A DNA stretch of 64,000 bases from Streptomyces alanosinicus. Lineage in GTDB: Bacteria; Actinomycetota; Actinomycetes; Streptomycetales; Streptomycetaceae. The stretch is from contig NZ_BMVG01000019.1 of NCBI RefSeq assembly GCF_014650595.1, positions 62,001-126,000 on the forward strand, written 5' to 3'. Below are positions 33,244-41,241 of this stretch, piece after piece. The number at the start of each line of letters is the position of its first letter. The stretch's first letter is position 1. A program made the position numbers and the translations under genes. The notes under the pieces are model-generated. The model did no database searches and had not been told where the DNA came from. It was given only the letters and a program-made list of their open reading frames with translations.

Positions 33244-33732
33244 GTGCATCGAACGACGACCACCGCAGCGCTCCTGGCCACCGTGGCCGTCTCGGCCCTC
33301 GCCGGCTGTGTGACGGTCCGGCACCCGGCGACCCCCGCGCCGTCCCGGGACACGGCACCCGCACTGCCGACGGCGCCACGGCCGGACGGCACCGCCGAGC
33401 CCCGGGTGGTGCAGGCACCGGCACGCGAGGCACTGGAGATGACCGGCCCGTCCCGGCATCCGGGACACCCGTCGCCGAGCGCCGCGCGGCATCTGTCACC
33501 GTCCGCCCCGCGGCACCCCGTCGAGGCGCCCCCGCTCGCCCACCGTCCGCCCGCGGCCCCGCCCGCTCCCCCGCGCCCGCGCGAGCACCCCCGGCAGCCG
33601 CACACCACCGCCCCGGAGCGGCCGAACCCGGTCCCCAGGGCCCCGGGCGTGTGCGCCCTGGGCAGGCAGTACGGCGGCTGGAGTGAGAACAGCCCCGAGT
33701 CCAGGATCTGCGACCAGACCTACGGCCACTGA
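33244..33732 (+). CDS. Pro-rich secreted lipoprotein
   Basis: 162 aa from GTG 33244. A typical signal peptide ends in the lipobox SALAGC (Cys about residue 22). It is followed by about 110 residues of Pro/Ala/His-rich, probably disordered sequence. A conserved-looking C-terminal box, VCALGRQYGGWSENSPESRICDQTYG, has two Cys that may pair outside the cell. This tail occurs in other small Streptomyces lipoproteins as I recall; no function is known. The ribosome-binding site is weak. Confidence 0.75.
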   Translation: MHRTTTTAALLATVAVSALAGCVTVRHPATPAPSRDTAPALPTAPRPDGTAEPRVVQAPAREALEMTGPSRHPGHPSPSAARHLSPSAPRHPVEAPPLAHRPPAAPPAPPRPREHPRQPHTTAPERPNPVPRAPGVCALGRQYGGWSENSPESRICDQTYGH

Positions 33733-33738
33733 ACGGGG

Positions 33739-34212
33739 TCAGTCCCCCAGCCTCAGCTCCAGACGTCCGATCGCGGCTCTGACCCCGTCTCCATAACCGT
33801 CGTCGGCCAGCGCGCCGGCGGCCCGGCGGGCGCGGCGCAGATGGCTGCGGGCGGCCTCGGGGCGGCCGAGTTTGACGTAGTCCGCGGCCAGATTGAGATG
33901 CAGCGAGGGGAAGAAGCCCCGGATGCTCAGCGGGTCGCCGTCGGGGCCGCCGGGCCCGTCGGTCACCTCCTCCGCCGCGGTCAACGCCCTGAGGTCCCAG
34001 GCCAGTTCGTCCTGCGGGTCGTCCTGGGTGTCCGCCAGATAGTGGGCCAGGGTGCAGCGGTGCAGCGGGGCGCCGTCCTCGCCGACCTCGGCCCACAGAT
34101 CCAGGAAGCGGCGGCGGGCCTCCTCGCGGTCACCGCCGTGGTGGAGCATCACGACCTGCCCGATCCGCGTCAGCACGGCATCCGGTGCCGCCTGCTCCTG
34201 TTGCTCCGCCAC
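33739..34212 (-). CDS. small TPR-like conserved protein
   Basis: 157 aa, ATG 34212. Entirely helical: VLTRIGQVVMLHHGGDREEARRRFLDLWAEVGEDGAPLHRCTLAHYLADTQDDPQDELAWDLRAL, then HLNLAADYVKLGRPEAARSHLRRARRAAGAL. The paired helices look like two or three tetratricopeptide units. Such about 150-aa proteins are frequent in Streptomyces and usually annotated as hypothetical. Convergent with the lipoprotein gene (6-base gap). Confidence 0.8.
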   Translation of the reverse strand: MAEQQEQAAPDAVLTRIGQVVMLHHGGDREEARRRFLDLWAEVGEDGAPLHRCTLAHYLADTQDDPQDELAWDLRALTAAEEVTDGPGGPDGDPLSIRGFFPSLHLNLAADYVKLGRPEAARSHLRRARRAAGALADDGYGDGVRAAIGRLELRLGD

Positions 34213-34320
34213 GGTGCCCTCCGGGGGTTTGCGGGGATATCCGCTCCCGACGGTAATCGGCAGCGTTCGGATTGCCGGTCAGGCTGCGCCGTTGCGGTGC
34301 CGCCTGTGGGCCGCCGGAGG

Positions 34321-34359
34321 TCCGTCGTGGCCGGTCGCGCAGTTCCCCGCGCCCCTGGG
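34321..34359. repeat. dispersed Streptomyces extragenic repeat, copy 2
   Basis: TCCGTCGTGGCCGGTCGCGC followed directly by AGTTCCCCGCGCCCCTGGG. It is the near-consensus form of the repeat also seen at 43880-43920 and, in another variant and orientation, at 23681. It lies between the TPR-like gene and ung. Confidence 0.7.
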
Positions 34360-34392
34360 GAGTTGCCGTCGCCGTCTGCCCGAAGTCGGCCC

Positions 34393-35076
34393 TCAGCCCA
34401 GATCCGGGATCCGCCAGTCGATCGGCTCGTGCTTCTGCAGGGCGATCGCCTCGTTGATCTGGGTGAAGGGGTGGGAGCCGAAGAACTTCTTCGCGGAGAG
34501 GGGGGAGGGGTGCGCGCCCTTGACCACCACATGGCGCTTCTCGTCGATCAGCGGGAGCTTCTTCTGCGCGTAGTTGCCCCAGAGGACGAAGACCGCCGGG
34601 TCGGGCCGGTCTGCGACGGCGCGGATCACGGCGTCGGTGAACTTCTCCCAGCCCTTGCCCTTGTGCGAGTTCGCCTCGCCGGACCGGACGGTCAGCACCG
34701 CGTTCAGCAGCAGGACGCCCTGCTCGGCCCATGGCATCAGATAGCCGTTGTCCGGGACCGGCAAGCCCAGCTCCTCCTTCATCTCCTTGTAGATGTTCCG
34801 CAGGGAGGGCGGGGTCTTCACTCCGGGACGGACCGAGAAGCACAGGCCGTGGCCCTGGCCCTCGCCGTGGTAGGGGTCCTGGCCGAGGATCAGGACCTTG
34901 ACCTTGTCGTACGGCGTGGCGTCCAGCGCGGCGAAGACCTCCTCGCGCGGCGGATACACGGCGCCCTTCGCCCGCTCCTCCTCGACGAACTCGGTCAGCT
35001 CCTTGAAGTAGGGCTGCTGCAGCTCGTCGCCCAGAGCTCCGCGCCAGGACTCGGGCAGCATGGCGGTGTCGGTCAC
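34393..35076 (-). CDS. ung: family 1 uracil-DNA glycosylase
   Basis: 227 aa, ATG 35076. Family-1 motifs are complete: VLILGQDPYHGEGQGHGLCFSV (motif A, catalytic Asp), LLLNAVLTVRSGEANSHKGKGWEKFTD, FVLWGNYAQKK and GAHPSPLSAKKFFGSHPFTQIN (motif B, catalytic His and Leu-intercalation loop). It removes uracil from DNA to begin base-excision repair. Single gene. Confidence 0.97.
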   Translation of the reverse strand: MTDTAMLPESWRGALGDELQQPYFKELTEFVEEERAKGAVYPPREEVFAALDATPYDKVKVLILGQDPYHGEGQGHGLCFSVRPGVKTPPSLRNIYKEMKEELGLPVPDNGYLMPWAEQGVLLLNAVLTVRSGEANSHKGKGWEKFTDAVIRAVADRPDPAVFVLWGNYAQKKLPLIDEKRHVVVKGAHPSPLSAKKFFGSHPFTQINEAIALQKHEPIDWRIPDLG

Positions 35077-35173
35077 GTCAACGTCCTCACAGGTGAATCA
35101 ACTACGGCGTGCGGTCACTTGCAGGCTTCAGAACCTACAGGCGACCACTGACAACCGCTGCCACGAGCCCGGT

Positions 35174-36757
35174 TCACCAGCTGGTCTTGCGGTGCAGTGC
35201 CCACATCGTCATGATCGTCGACGGGTCGAGGGCCTGTTCGCCGCCGGAGATGTCCTCGTTCGCGGCGATGAACTGCCGGCCCTGCCACAGCGGGATCAGC
35301 CGGGCGTCGTTCACCAGGATCTGCTGGGCGTCCTCCATGTCCTTGACGGTCTTGGCGCGGTCGCTCTCGGCCCGCGAGTGCGGCAGCAGCTTGCCGGTGA
35401 TCTCCTTGGCCGGGTAGGGCGTACCCAGTGCGTTGTGCTCGCCGACGAACGGGGCGATGAAGTCGTCCGCGTCGGGGAAGTCCGGGAACCAGCCACGGCC
35501 GAACACCGGGTACTCGCCCTTCTGGTAGCCGACCACATAGGTCTTCCAGGGGCGGCTCTGGAGCGTGATGGTGAACAGGCCGGAGGCCTCCAGCTGCCGC
35601 TTCAGCTCCTGGAACATCAGCGCCGTCTCGGAGCCGTAGCGGTCGGTGGTGTACCAGAGGGTGAGCGGGACGCGCTGGTGGATGCCCGCGTCGCCGAGGA
35701 TCTTGCGGGCCTTGGGCACGCTCGGGTCGCCGTAGTCGTCGAAGAAGTCGGTGGTGTGCCCGGTCAGGCCCTTGGGGACCATCGAGTACAGCGGGTCGAC
35801 GGTGTCCTTGTAGACCTTGTGCGCGATGGCGCCCCGGTCGACGATCTGGGCGACGGCCTTGCGCACGGCGGGCTCCTTGGCCCAGGGGTCCTTGGGGTTG
35901 AACACCAGGTAGCTGATGTCGGTGCCGGTGCCGTCGACCAGCTGGAGGTCGGTGGTGCCGCGCTGCTGGAGGGCGAGGATGTCGTCGGCGGCGAGGCCGC
36001 GGTAGGTGACGTCGATCTGCTTGGCGCGCAGCGCCTTGACCATGCCGGCCGAGTCCTGGAAGTAGCGGATGGTCACCGCGTCGTTCTGCCGCTGGGCGAA
36101 GCCCTGGTAGTTCTTGTTGCCGACGAGGACGGCCTCCTTGTCCTCCTCGTACGACTTCAGCTCGTAGGGCCCGGAGCCGTAGACCTTGTCGTCCTTGCGC
36201 AGGGAGTCGGCCGGGTAGTCGTCCGGGTCGACGATCGACATGGCGGGGGTGGCCAGCACGAACGGGAAGGTGGCGTCGGGCTGGTTGAGGTGGAAGACGA
36301 CCTCGCGGTCGCCGAGCGCCTGCACCCGGTCCAGGCTGCCGAGCAGACCGGCGGGGCCGCCCGGGGCGTCGATCCTGCGGATGCGGTCGATGGAGTGCTT
36401 CACGGCCTGGGCGTTCAGCGTGTCACCGTCGGCGAACTTCAGGCCCGAGCGCAGCGTGCAGCGGTAGGTGCGGCTGGCGGAGTCGGTGAAGGAGCAGCTC
36501 TGGGCGGCGTCGGGCTGGGGGGTGGTGGCACCGTTGGGGTAGGCGAGCAGGGTCTGGAAGATGTTGCGGTACAGCTCCCAGGAGCCGTCATAGGCACCGG
36601 CGGGGTCCAGCGTGCTGGGGGCGCTGGTGGTGCCCACGACGATGGGGCCCTTTCCGCCGCCGTCCCCGTCGGACAGCAGACCGCAGCCGGCCACCAGGGA
36701 CATGGACGCGATCGCCGCGACTCTCCGCAGGAATCGGTTCCGGTTGAACACGCGCAC
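35174..36757 (-). CDS. ABC transporter peptide-binding lipoprotein (SBP family 5)
   Basis: 527 aa, start about 36757. Lipoprotein signal MRVFNRNRFLRRVAAIASMSLVAGC with Cys at about 25, then a Gly-rich linker. SBP_bac_5 fold: PIVVGTTSAPSTLDPAGAYD, LRSGLKFADGDTLNAQAVKHSIDRI, YGSGPYELKSYEEDKEAVLVGNKNYQGF, RKAVAQIVDRGAIAHKVY and GRGWFPDFPDADDFIAPFVGEHN. It would bind oligopeptides or similar ligands outside the membrane for an ABC importer. No permease or ATPase genes adjoin it, so it is an orphan that must use components encoded elsewhere, or acts as a signalling lipoprotein. Confidence 0.93.
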   Translation of the reverse strand: MRVFNRNRFLRRVAAIASMSLVAGCGLLSDGDGGGKGPIVVGTTSAPSTLDPAGAYDGSWELYRNIFQTLLAYPNGATTPQPDAAQSCSFTDSASRTYRCTLRSGLKFADGDTLNAQAVKHSIDRIRRIDAPGGPAGLLGSLDRVQALGDREVVFHLNQPDATFPFVLATPAMSIVDPDDYPADSLRKDDKVYGSGPYELKSYEEDKEAVLVGNKNYQGFAQRQNDAVTIRYFQDSAGMVKALRAKQIDVTYRGLAADDILALQQRGTTDLQLVDGTGTDISYLVFNPKDPWAKEPAVRKAVAQIVDRGAIAHKVYKDTVDPLYSMVPKGLTGHTTDFFDDYGDPSVPKARKILGDAGIHQRVPLTLWYTTDRYGSETALMFQELKRQLEASGLFTITLQSRPWKTYVVGYQKGEYPVFGRGWFPDFPDADDFIAPFVGEHNALGTPYPAKEITGKLLPHSRAESDRAKTVKDMEDAQQILVNDARLIPLWQGRQFIAANEDISGGEQALDPSTIMTMWALHRKTSW

Positions 36758-36894
36758 GCTCCTCGATCTGCCATACCAAGGGTCGGCAGACCATACCGCA
36801 GCGTTCGGCCCGCTGAACCGCCCCTGGAGCAGGGCTTCTTGATCGATTTCACGATGACGACGTTGTCAGTCCGCTGGCCGGATCCCCTGGGGTG

Positions 36895-36932
36895 TTCCGG
36901 GCGCCGATCCGTCCGAAAATCGGCGCCCGGAA
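36895..36932 (-). terminator. strong terminator after the SDR operon
   Basis: Perfect 14-bp stem TTCCGGGCGCCGAT / ATCGGCGCCCGGAA with a 10-base loop ending in A residues, immediately downstream of the minus-strand SDR stop at 36939. Confidence 0.88.
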
Positions 36933-36938
36933 GTTGGC

Positions 36939-37706
36939 TCAGCCCACGCCGGCGTTGAGGAAGATCCCGCCGTCCACGACGAGCGTCTGACCGGTGATCC
37001 AGTCGGACTGCCCGGAGGTGAGGAACGCGGCGGCCCCGCCGATGTCGGAGGGCACGCCGAGCCGGCCCAGCGGGTAGGCGGCGGCCGCCTCCTCCTCGCG
37101 GTTCTCGTACAGGGCCTGCGCGAACTTGGTCTTCACGACGGCCGGGGCGATCGCGTTGACCCGCACCTTCGGCGCGAACTCGTGCGCCAGCTGCTGGGTC
37201 AGGTTGATCATCGCGGCCTTGCTGACGCCGTAGGCGCCGATGAACGGCGAGGGCGAGAGGCCGGCGACCGAGGCGATGTTGACGATCGCGCCGCCGTTGT
37301 CCTTCTGCCAGGCGTGCCAGGTCTTCTGGGCGAAGCCGAGCGCGGAGATCACATTGGTCTCGAAGACCTTGCGGGCGACGTTCAGGTCGAGGTCGGCGAT
37401 GGGGCCGAAGACCGGGTTGGTGCCCGCGTTGTTGATCAGGAAGTCGACGCGGCCGAAGGCCTCCATGGTGCGCTCGACGGCCTCGGCCTGGTGGTCCAGG
37501 TCGTGCGCCTTGCCGGCGACGCCGATGACCCGGTCCGAGCCGAGCTGCTCGACGGCGTCCTTCAGGGCGTCCTCGTTGCGACCGGTGATGCACACGCGGT
37601 CACCGCGGGCGACGAGCGCCTCGGCGATGCCGTAGCCGATGCCGCGGCTGGCGCCCGTGATGAGGGCGGCCCGGCCCGAAAGCTCGGGGAGTTCAGCGGA
37701 AGTCAT
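36939..37706 (-). CDS. short-chain dehydrogenase/reductase (FabG-like), second gene of pair
   Basis: 255 aa, ATG 37706. Classical SDR: ALITGASRGIGYGIAEALV (TGxxxGxG), FLINNAGTNPVFGPI (NNAG), IVNIASVAGLSPSPFIGAYGVSKAAM (Ser, YxxxK) and the closing GQTLVVDGGIFLNAG. The cofactor-loop Arg (CITGRNEDAL) favours NADP(H). It lies 11 bases after the preceding fabG-like gene in the same direction, so the two form an operon ended by a 14-bp hairpin. Likely a 3-oxoacyl or related keto-reductase; substrate unassigned. Confidence 0.92.
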   Translation of the reverse strand: MTSAELPELSGRAALITGASRGIGYGIAEALVARGDRVCITGRNEDALKDAVEQLGSDRVIGVAGKAHDLDHQAEAVERTMEAFGRVDFLINNAGTNPVFGPIADLDLNVARKVFETNVISALGFAQKTWHAWQKDNGGAIVNIASVAGLSPSPFIGAYGVSKAAMINLTQQLAHEFAPKVRVNAIAPAVVKTKFAQALYENREEEAAAAYPLGRLGVPSDIGGAAAFLTSGQSDWITGQTLVVDGGIFLNAGVG

Positions 37707-37717
37707 GTACCTGTTCC

Positions 37718-38479
37718 TCAGTTGAGCGGTCCGCCGGCGACGTACAGCACCTGGCCGGAGACGAAGCCGGCCGCCTCGCCGGTGAAGAAGGCGATGGCGT
37801 TGGCGATGTCCTCGGGCTCGCCGACGCGCTGGACCGGGATCGCGCCCGCGGCGGCCTTCTTGAAGTCCTCGAAGTCCATCTTGACGCGGTCGGCGGTGGC
37901 CTTGGTCATCTCGGTGGCGATGAAGCCGGGGGCGACGGCGTTGGCGGTGATGCCGAACTTGCCCAGCTCGATGGCGAGGGTCTTGGTGAAGCCCTGCAGG
38001 CCGGCCTTGGCGGCGGAGTAGTTGACCTGGCCGCGGTTGCCGAGCGCCGAGGAGGAGGAGAGGTTGACGATCCGGCCGAAGCCCGCCTCGACCATGTGCT
38101 TCTGAATGGCCTTGGTCATCAGGAACGAACCGCGCAGATGCACGTTCATGACGGTGTCCCAGTCGGCGACGCTCATCTTGAACAGCAGGTTGTCGCGGAG
38201 CACGCCCGCGTTGTTGACCAGGATCGTCGGGGCGCCCAGCTCCGCGGCGATCCGGGCGATGGCCGCCTCGACCTGCGCCTCGTCGGACACGTCGGCGCCG
38301 ACCGCGATCGCCCTGCCGCCGGCGGCGGTGATCTTCTCGACGGTGTCCTTGCAGGCGGCCTCGTCCAGGTCGATCACGGCGACCGCGCGGCCCTCGGCGG
38401 CCAGCCGTACGGCGGTGGCGGCGCCGATGCCGCGCGCCGCGCCGGTGACGACCGCGACCCGCTGTTCAGTGGTGGACAT
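37718..38479 (-). CDS. fabG: 3-oxoacyl-ACP reductase-type SDR
   Basis: 253 aa from ATG 38479, preceded by GAGGAG; a longer read to 38566 lacks homology. SDR motifs: VAVVTGAARGIGAATAVRLAAEG, ILVNNAGVLRDNLLFKMSVADWDTVMNVHLRGSFL, RIVNLSSSSALGNRGQVNYSAAKAGLQGFTKTLAIELGKFGITANAVAPGFIATEMT (catalytic Ser, Tyr, Lys) and a C-terminal SGQVLYVAGGPLN. The NNAGVxRD signature is that of FabG and PhaB-type reductases, which reduce 3-oxoacyl thioesters with NADPH. Operon with the second SDR downstream. It is not the fab-cluster fabG (no fabD/H/F around). Confidence 0.9.
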   Translation of the reverse strand: MSTTEQRVAVVTGAARGIGAATAVRLAAEGRAVAVIDLDEAACKDTVEKITAAGGRAIAVGADVSDEAQVEAAIARIAAELGAPTILVNNAGVLRDNLLFKMSVADWDTVMNVHLRGSFLMTKAIQKHMVEAGFGRIVNLSSSSALGNRGQVNYSAAKAGLQGFTKTLAIELGKFGITANAVAPGFIATEMTKATADRVKMDFEDFKKAAAGAIPVQRVGEPEDIANAIAFFTGEAAGFVSGQVLYVAGGPLN

Positions 38480-38601
38480 TGCTTCTCCTCGCCCTTGAGA
38501 GAACCCGCGGCGCGGTGAGCGACCGCTTAGTACCTTCAGCACAGGTGACGCTAGAAGCCCTGGCACCCGGTGTCAACGGGACACCGGGCGGGTGTGATCC
38601 A

Positions 38602-39051
38602 TTACCTCACCAGGAGGTCCAGGAGACGCTCCGTTTCGGCCGCCGGGTCGGCGGTGAGCCCGGTGTGCACGGGTCCGGGCCGGACGACGGTGGAGCGGGG
38701 TGCGATCACCCAGCGGTAGCGGCGCCCCGCATCGTCCCCGGCTGCCTGTCCGGCCTCTTCCCCGCCCGCGCAGTGCCGCTCGATCGCGCCGAGCGCGGCC
38801 CGCACGCCGGCCACGTCGGCCGCCGGGTCGAGGGCGAGCAGTCGCGCCTCGTCGAGATGGGTGAGGGCGCCGACGTAGGCCTGGGCACGGCAGTAGAGGA
38901 CGACGCCGGCGTTGATGCACTCACCGCGCTCCACACGCGGTACGACCTGGATCAGCGCGTACTCGAACACATCCCGGTCGCCGCCCTGCCCCGCGCGGGT
39001 GATGTGGCGCTCGGTCACATGGCCGGCCATGTGGATGTGGGTCTCGCTCAC
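38602..39051 (-). CDS. DUF3037 protein paired with HipA-like kinase
   Basis: 149 aa from GTG 39051, overlapping the TGA of the HipA-like gene (GTGA). Core: DVFEYALIQVVPRVERGECINAGVVLYCRAQAYVGALTHLDEARLLALDP, then GVRAALGAIERHCAGG and RYRWVIAPRSTVVRPGPVHTGLTADPAAETERLLDLLV, the DUF3037 pattern. This family nearly always sits beside a HipA-like kinase gene. The coupling suggests it is a partner or regulator of that kinase; biochemical role unknown. The track frame up to 39660 is an antisense-type read-through of the kinase gene. Confidence 0.88.
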   Translation of the reverse strand: MSETHIHMAGHVTERHITRAGQGGDRDVFEYALIQVVPRVERGECINAGVVLYCRAQAYVGALTHLDEARLLALDPAADVAGVRAALGAIERHCAGGEEAGQAAGDDAGRRYRWVIAPRSTVVRPGPVHTGLTADPAAETERLLDLLVR

Positions 39052-39812
39052 TTGCCCTCCTCGATGCCGGTGATGCGCTCGGCGATGACGGCCGCCCGCG
39101 CGAGCAGCGGCCGCGCGTAGGCCCGGCGCAGCTCGTCCGGGGTGTCGAAGCCGGGCTCGTCGGCGAGCCAGGCGTCCGGGATCTCCGCGGTGACCTCGGC
39201 GAGCAGGTCCTCGGTGACGCGGGGCGCCAGCTCGGCCGCGGCGGCGGTGACGTCCGGGGCGAAACGGGCGAGGGCGTGCTCGGCGGCGTCGTAGGGACGG
39301 GCCGCGGAGGCCTCGACGGAGGGCCAGTTGTGGTGCCAGATCATCGTCGCGCCGTGGTCGATGAGCCACAGCTCGCCGCGGTGCACGAGGAGGTTGGGAT
39401 TGCGCCAGGAGCGGTCCACGTTGTTGATCAGCGCGTCGAACCAGACGATCCGGCCGGCCTCCTCGGGACTCACCGGGAAGGCGAGCGGGTCGTAGCCGAG
39501 GGCGCCGGAGAGGAAGTCCATGCCGAGGTTGGTGCCGCCGCTGGACCGGAGCAGGTCCTGCACCTGCTGCTCGGGCTCGCCGAGTCCGAGGACCGGGTCC
39601 AGCCGAAGGGTGACCAGGCGGGGCATCCGGAATCCGAGCCGGCGGGCGAGTTCGCCGCACACCACCTCGGCGACCAGGGTCTTGCGGCCCTGTCCGGCGC
39701 CGGTGAACTTGATGACATAGGTCCCGAAGTCGTCGGCCTCGACGAGTCCCGGCAGCGAGCCGCCCTCACGCAGCGGCGTGATGTAGCGGGTCGCGGTGAC
39801 TTCCTTGAGCAT
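39048..39812 (-). CDS. HipA-like kinase domain protein
   Basis: 254 aa, ATG 39812. PI3K-like HipA fold: GTYVIKFTGAGQGRKTLVAEVVCGELARRLGFRMPRL (ATP-binding Lys), then catalytic loop IVWFDALINNVDRSWRNPNLLVHRGELWLIDHGATMIWHHNW (Asp, Asn and DHG in place of DFG). No HipB antitoxin or HipA N-terminal subdomain is present, so it is the short form coupled with DUF3037 rather than a classical persistence toxin. It may phosphorylate an unknown protein or tRNA synthetase-like target. The GTGA overlap shows tight stoichiometry with the DUF3037 partner. Confidence 0.88.
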   Translation of the reverse strand: MLKEVTATRYITPLREGGSLPGLVEADDFGTYVIKFTGAGQGRKTLVAEVVCGELARRLGFRMPRLVTLRLDPVLGLGEPEQQVQDLLRSSGGTNLGMDFLSGALGYDPLAFPVSPEEAGRIVWFDALINNVDRSWRNPNLLVHRGELWLIDHGATMIWHHNWPSVEASAARPYDAAEHALARFAPDVTAAAAELAPRVTEDLLAEVTAEIPDAWLADEPGFDTPDELRRAYARPLLARAAVIAERITGIEEGK

Positions 39813-39994
39813 CGCCCCAGGTTACTGGGGCGGGCGGGTGGCTCGGCGGGCCGGGCCTGACAGCCGGCCGACAGCTGTGGCTTACGGCGGCCTCATGCCC
39901 GGGCGGCAAGGATCTGGGTGCCCGGCTGAACGGGTGGCGTCCGGGCGCCGTACCCCTGGACGGATCACGAGAAGCTCCGCGGAAGGGAACCCAC

Positions 39995-40507
39995 ATGACC
40001 AGCGCATCGCCCCAGCATGCCGCGGGACCGGCCCGCCGTACCGTCGTGGCGGCGGCCGGCGCGGCGGGGCTCGCCGCCGCGCTGACCGCCTGCGGTTCGA
40101 GCGACAGCTCGGCCGGCTCGGCCGGCGCCGGGTCCGGCGCCGCCGGCACGACCGGCTCCACCGGGGGCACGGCGGGTACGGGCGGCACCGGCTCCACGGC
40201 GACGTCGCAGAACGCCGGCGGCTCCGCGCTCGCCAAGACCTCCGACATCCCCGAGGGCGGCGGCAAGATATTCAAGGACCAGGGCGTGGTCGTCACCCAG
40301 CCGACGGCGGGCACGTTCAAGGCGTTCTCGGCCAAGTGCACCCACCAGGGGTGCGCGGTGGGCAGCGTGACCGGCGGGGCGATCGTCTGCCCGTGCCACA
40401 ACAGCCACTTCTCCGTCGCGGACGGCAGCGTGAAGCAGGGTCCGGCGACCCAGCCGCTGCCCGCCGCGAAGATCACCGTCTCCGGCGAGGACATCAAGCT
40501 GACCTGA
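39995..40507 (+). CDS. Rieske (2Fe-2S) lipoprotein
   Basis: 170 aa, ATG 39995 with GGAAGGG upstream. The N-terminus has a twin-arginine-like start (ARRTVVAAAGAAGLAAALTAC) ending in a lipobox, so it is probably Tat-exported and lipid-anchored. A Gly/Ser/Thr linker (about 35-75) leads to the Rieske domain: CTHQGC and CPCHNSHF give the two Cys and two His of the cluster, followed by the Pro loop PATQPLP. It would act as an extracellular electron carrier; no redox partner is adjacent. Common Streptomyces family. Confidence 0.93.
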   Translation: MTSASPQHAAGPARRTVVAAAGAAGLAAALTACGSSDSSAGSAGAGSGAAGTTGSTGGTAGTGGTGSTATSQNAGGSALAKTSDIPEGGGKIFKDQGVVVTQPTAGTFKAFSAKCTHQGCAVGSVTGGAIVCPCHNSHFSVADGSVKQGPATQPLPAAKITVSGEDIKLT

Positions 40508-40513
40508 GCCGCG

Positions 40514-41158
40514 TCAGCCGCGCCCGCCCGGCCGCCTGAGACAGCCCAGCACCTCGTCGGTGGTCGCGACCGTGGCGACCAGCGCGAGGGTGTGTCTGAT
40601 CATCGCGGAGGTGTAGTCGGCGGGCACCCCCGCGACGGCGTCGGCCGGGACGACGGCGGTGTAGCCGAGGTTGACCGCGTCGAACACGGCGTTGGGTATC
40701 GCCACGTTGGCGGAGACCCCCGTGACGATCAGCGTGCGGCAGCCGAGGTTGCGCAGCAGGGCGTCGACAGCGGTGCCGTGGATCGGGGACAGGCCGTGCA
40801 GCCGGCGTACGACGATGTCCTCCTCGGCGACCTCGATCGGTGGCGCGACCCGGACCGCGTGGGTGCCGGACAGCTGGAGCACCGGGAGCCGTTCCGCGGC
40901 CCGGAACAGCCGGGCGTTGCGGCTCGCGCCCCGGCCGTCCGGGCGGCGTTCGGCGATCGCGTGGACGACCTGGACACCGCTCGCATGGGCGGCGGCGACC
41001 AGCCGGGCCACATTGCGCAGCGCACCGGAGAAGCGGGCCTCGCGGGCGAGTTCGGGCAGCGCGCTGTCCGGGCCGACGACCCCCTGCTGGCACTCCACGG
41101 TGAGCAGCACGGTGCTCACGGGGTCGAGGAGTTCGCTGAGCTGTTCGTACGACGGCAT
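40514..41158 (-). CDS. isochorismatase-fold protein lacking the catalytic triad
   Basis: 214 aa from ATG 41158; AAGGAAAT lies 6 bases upstream and fits this start better than ATG 41164. The fold is that of isochorismatase/nicotinamidase (STVLLTVECQQGVVGP, VVHAIAERRPDGRG, RTLIVTGVSANVAIPNAVFDAVNLGYTAVVPADAVAGVP). All three catalytic positions differ: Asp is Glu (VEC for IDM), Lys is Arg (VVRRLHG) and the nucleophile Cys is Ala (NVAIP for DVCV). The protein is therefore unlikely to be a hydrolase of the usual type and may be a structural or ligand-binding paralogue. Divergent from the PPOX gene with inverted repeats between. Confidence 0.88.
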   Translation of the reverse strand: MPSYEQLSELLDPVSTVLLTVECQQGVVGPDSALPELAREARFSGALRNVARLVAAAHASGVQVVHAIAERRPDGRGASRNARLFRAAERLPVLQLSGTHAVRVAPPIEVAEEDIVVRRLHGLSPIHGTAVDALLRNLGCRTLIVTGVSANVAIPNAVFDAVNLGYTAVVPADAVAGVPADYTSAMIRHTLALVATVATTDEVLGCLRRPGGRG

Positions 41159-41171
41159 ACCCATTTCCTTT

Positions 41172-41212
41172 TCTGACGCGATGTCAGAGGATCTCCAGAA
41201 CACGATAGTTCT
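41172..41212. promoter_or_regulatory. divergent regulatory region with two inverted repeats
   Basis: TCTGAC-N5-GTCAGA (41172-41188) and AGAAC-N6-GTTCT (41197-41212) occupy the 77-bp gap between the isochorismatase-like and PPOX genes. The second lies within CCAGAACACGATAGTTCTC, where GATAGT could be a -10. Likely operators for a regulator encoded elsewhere. Confidence 0.5.
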
Positions 41213-41241
41213 CTGGCACGACGTGAGAGAAGAGGGGCCGC

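Noticed and set aside
35174..36757. Complete oligopeptide ABC import operon
   Set aside because: Only the substrate-binding lipoprotein is present; neighbours are ung and an SDR pair with its own terminator.
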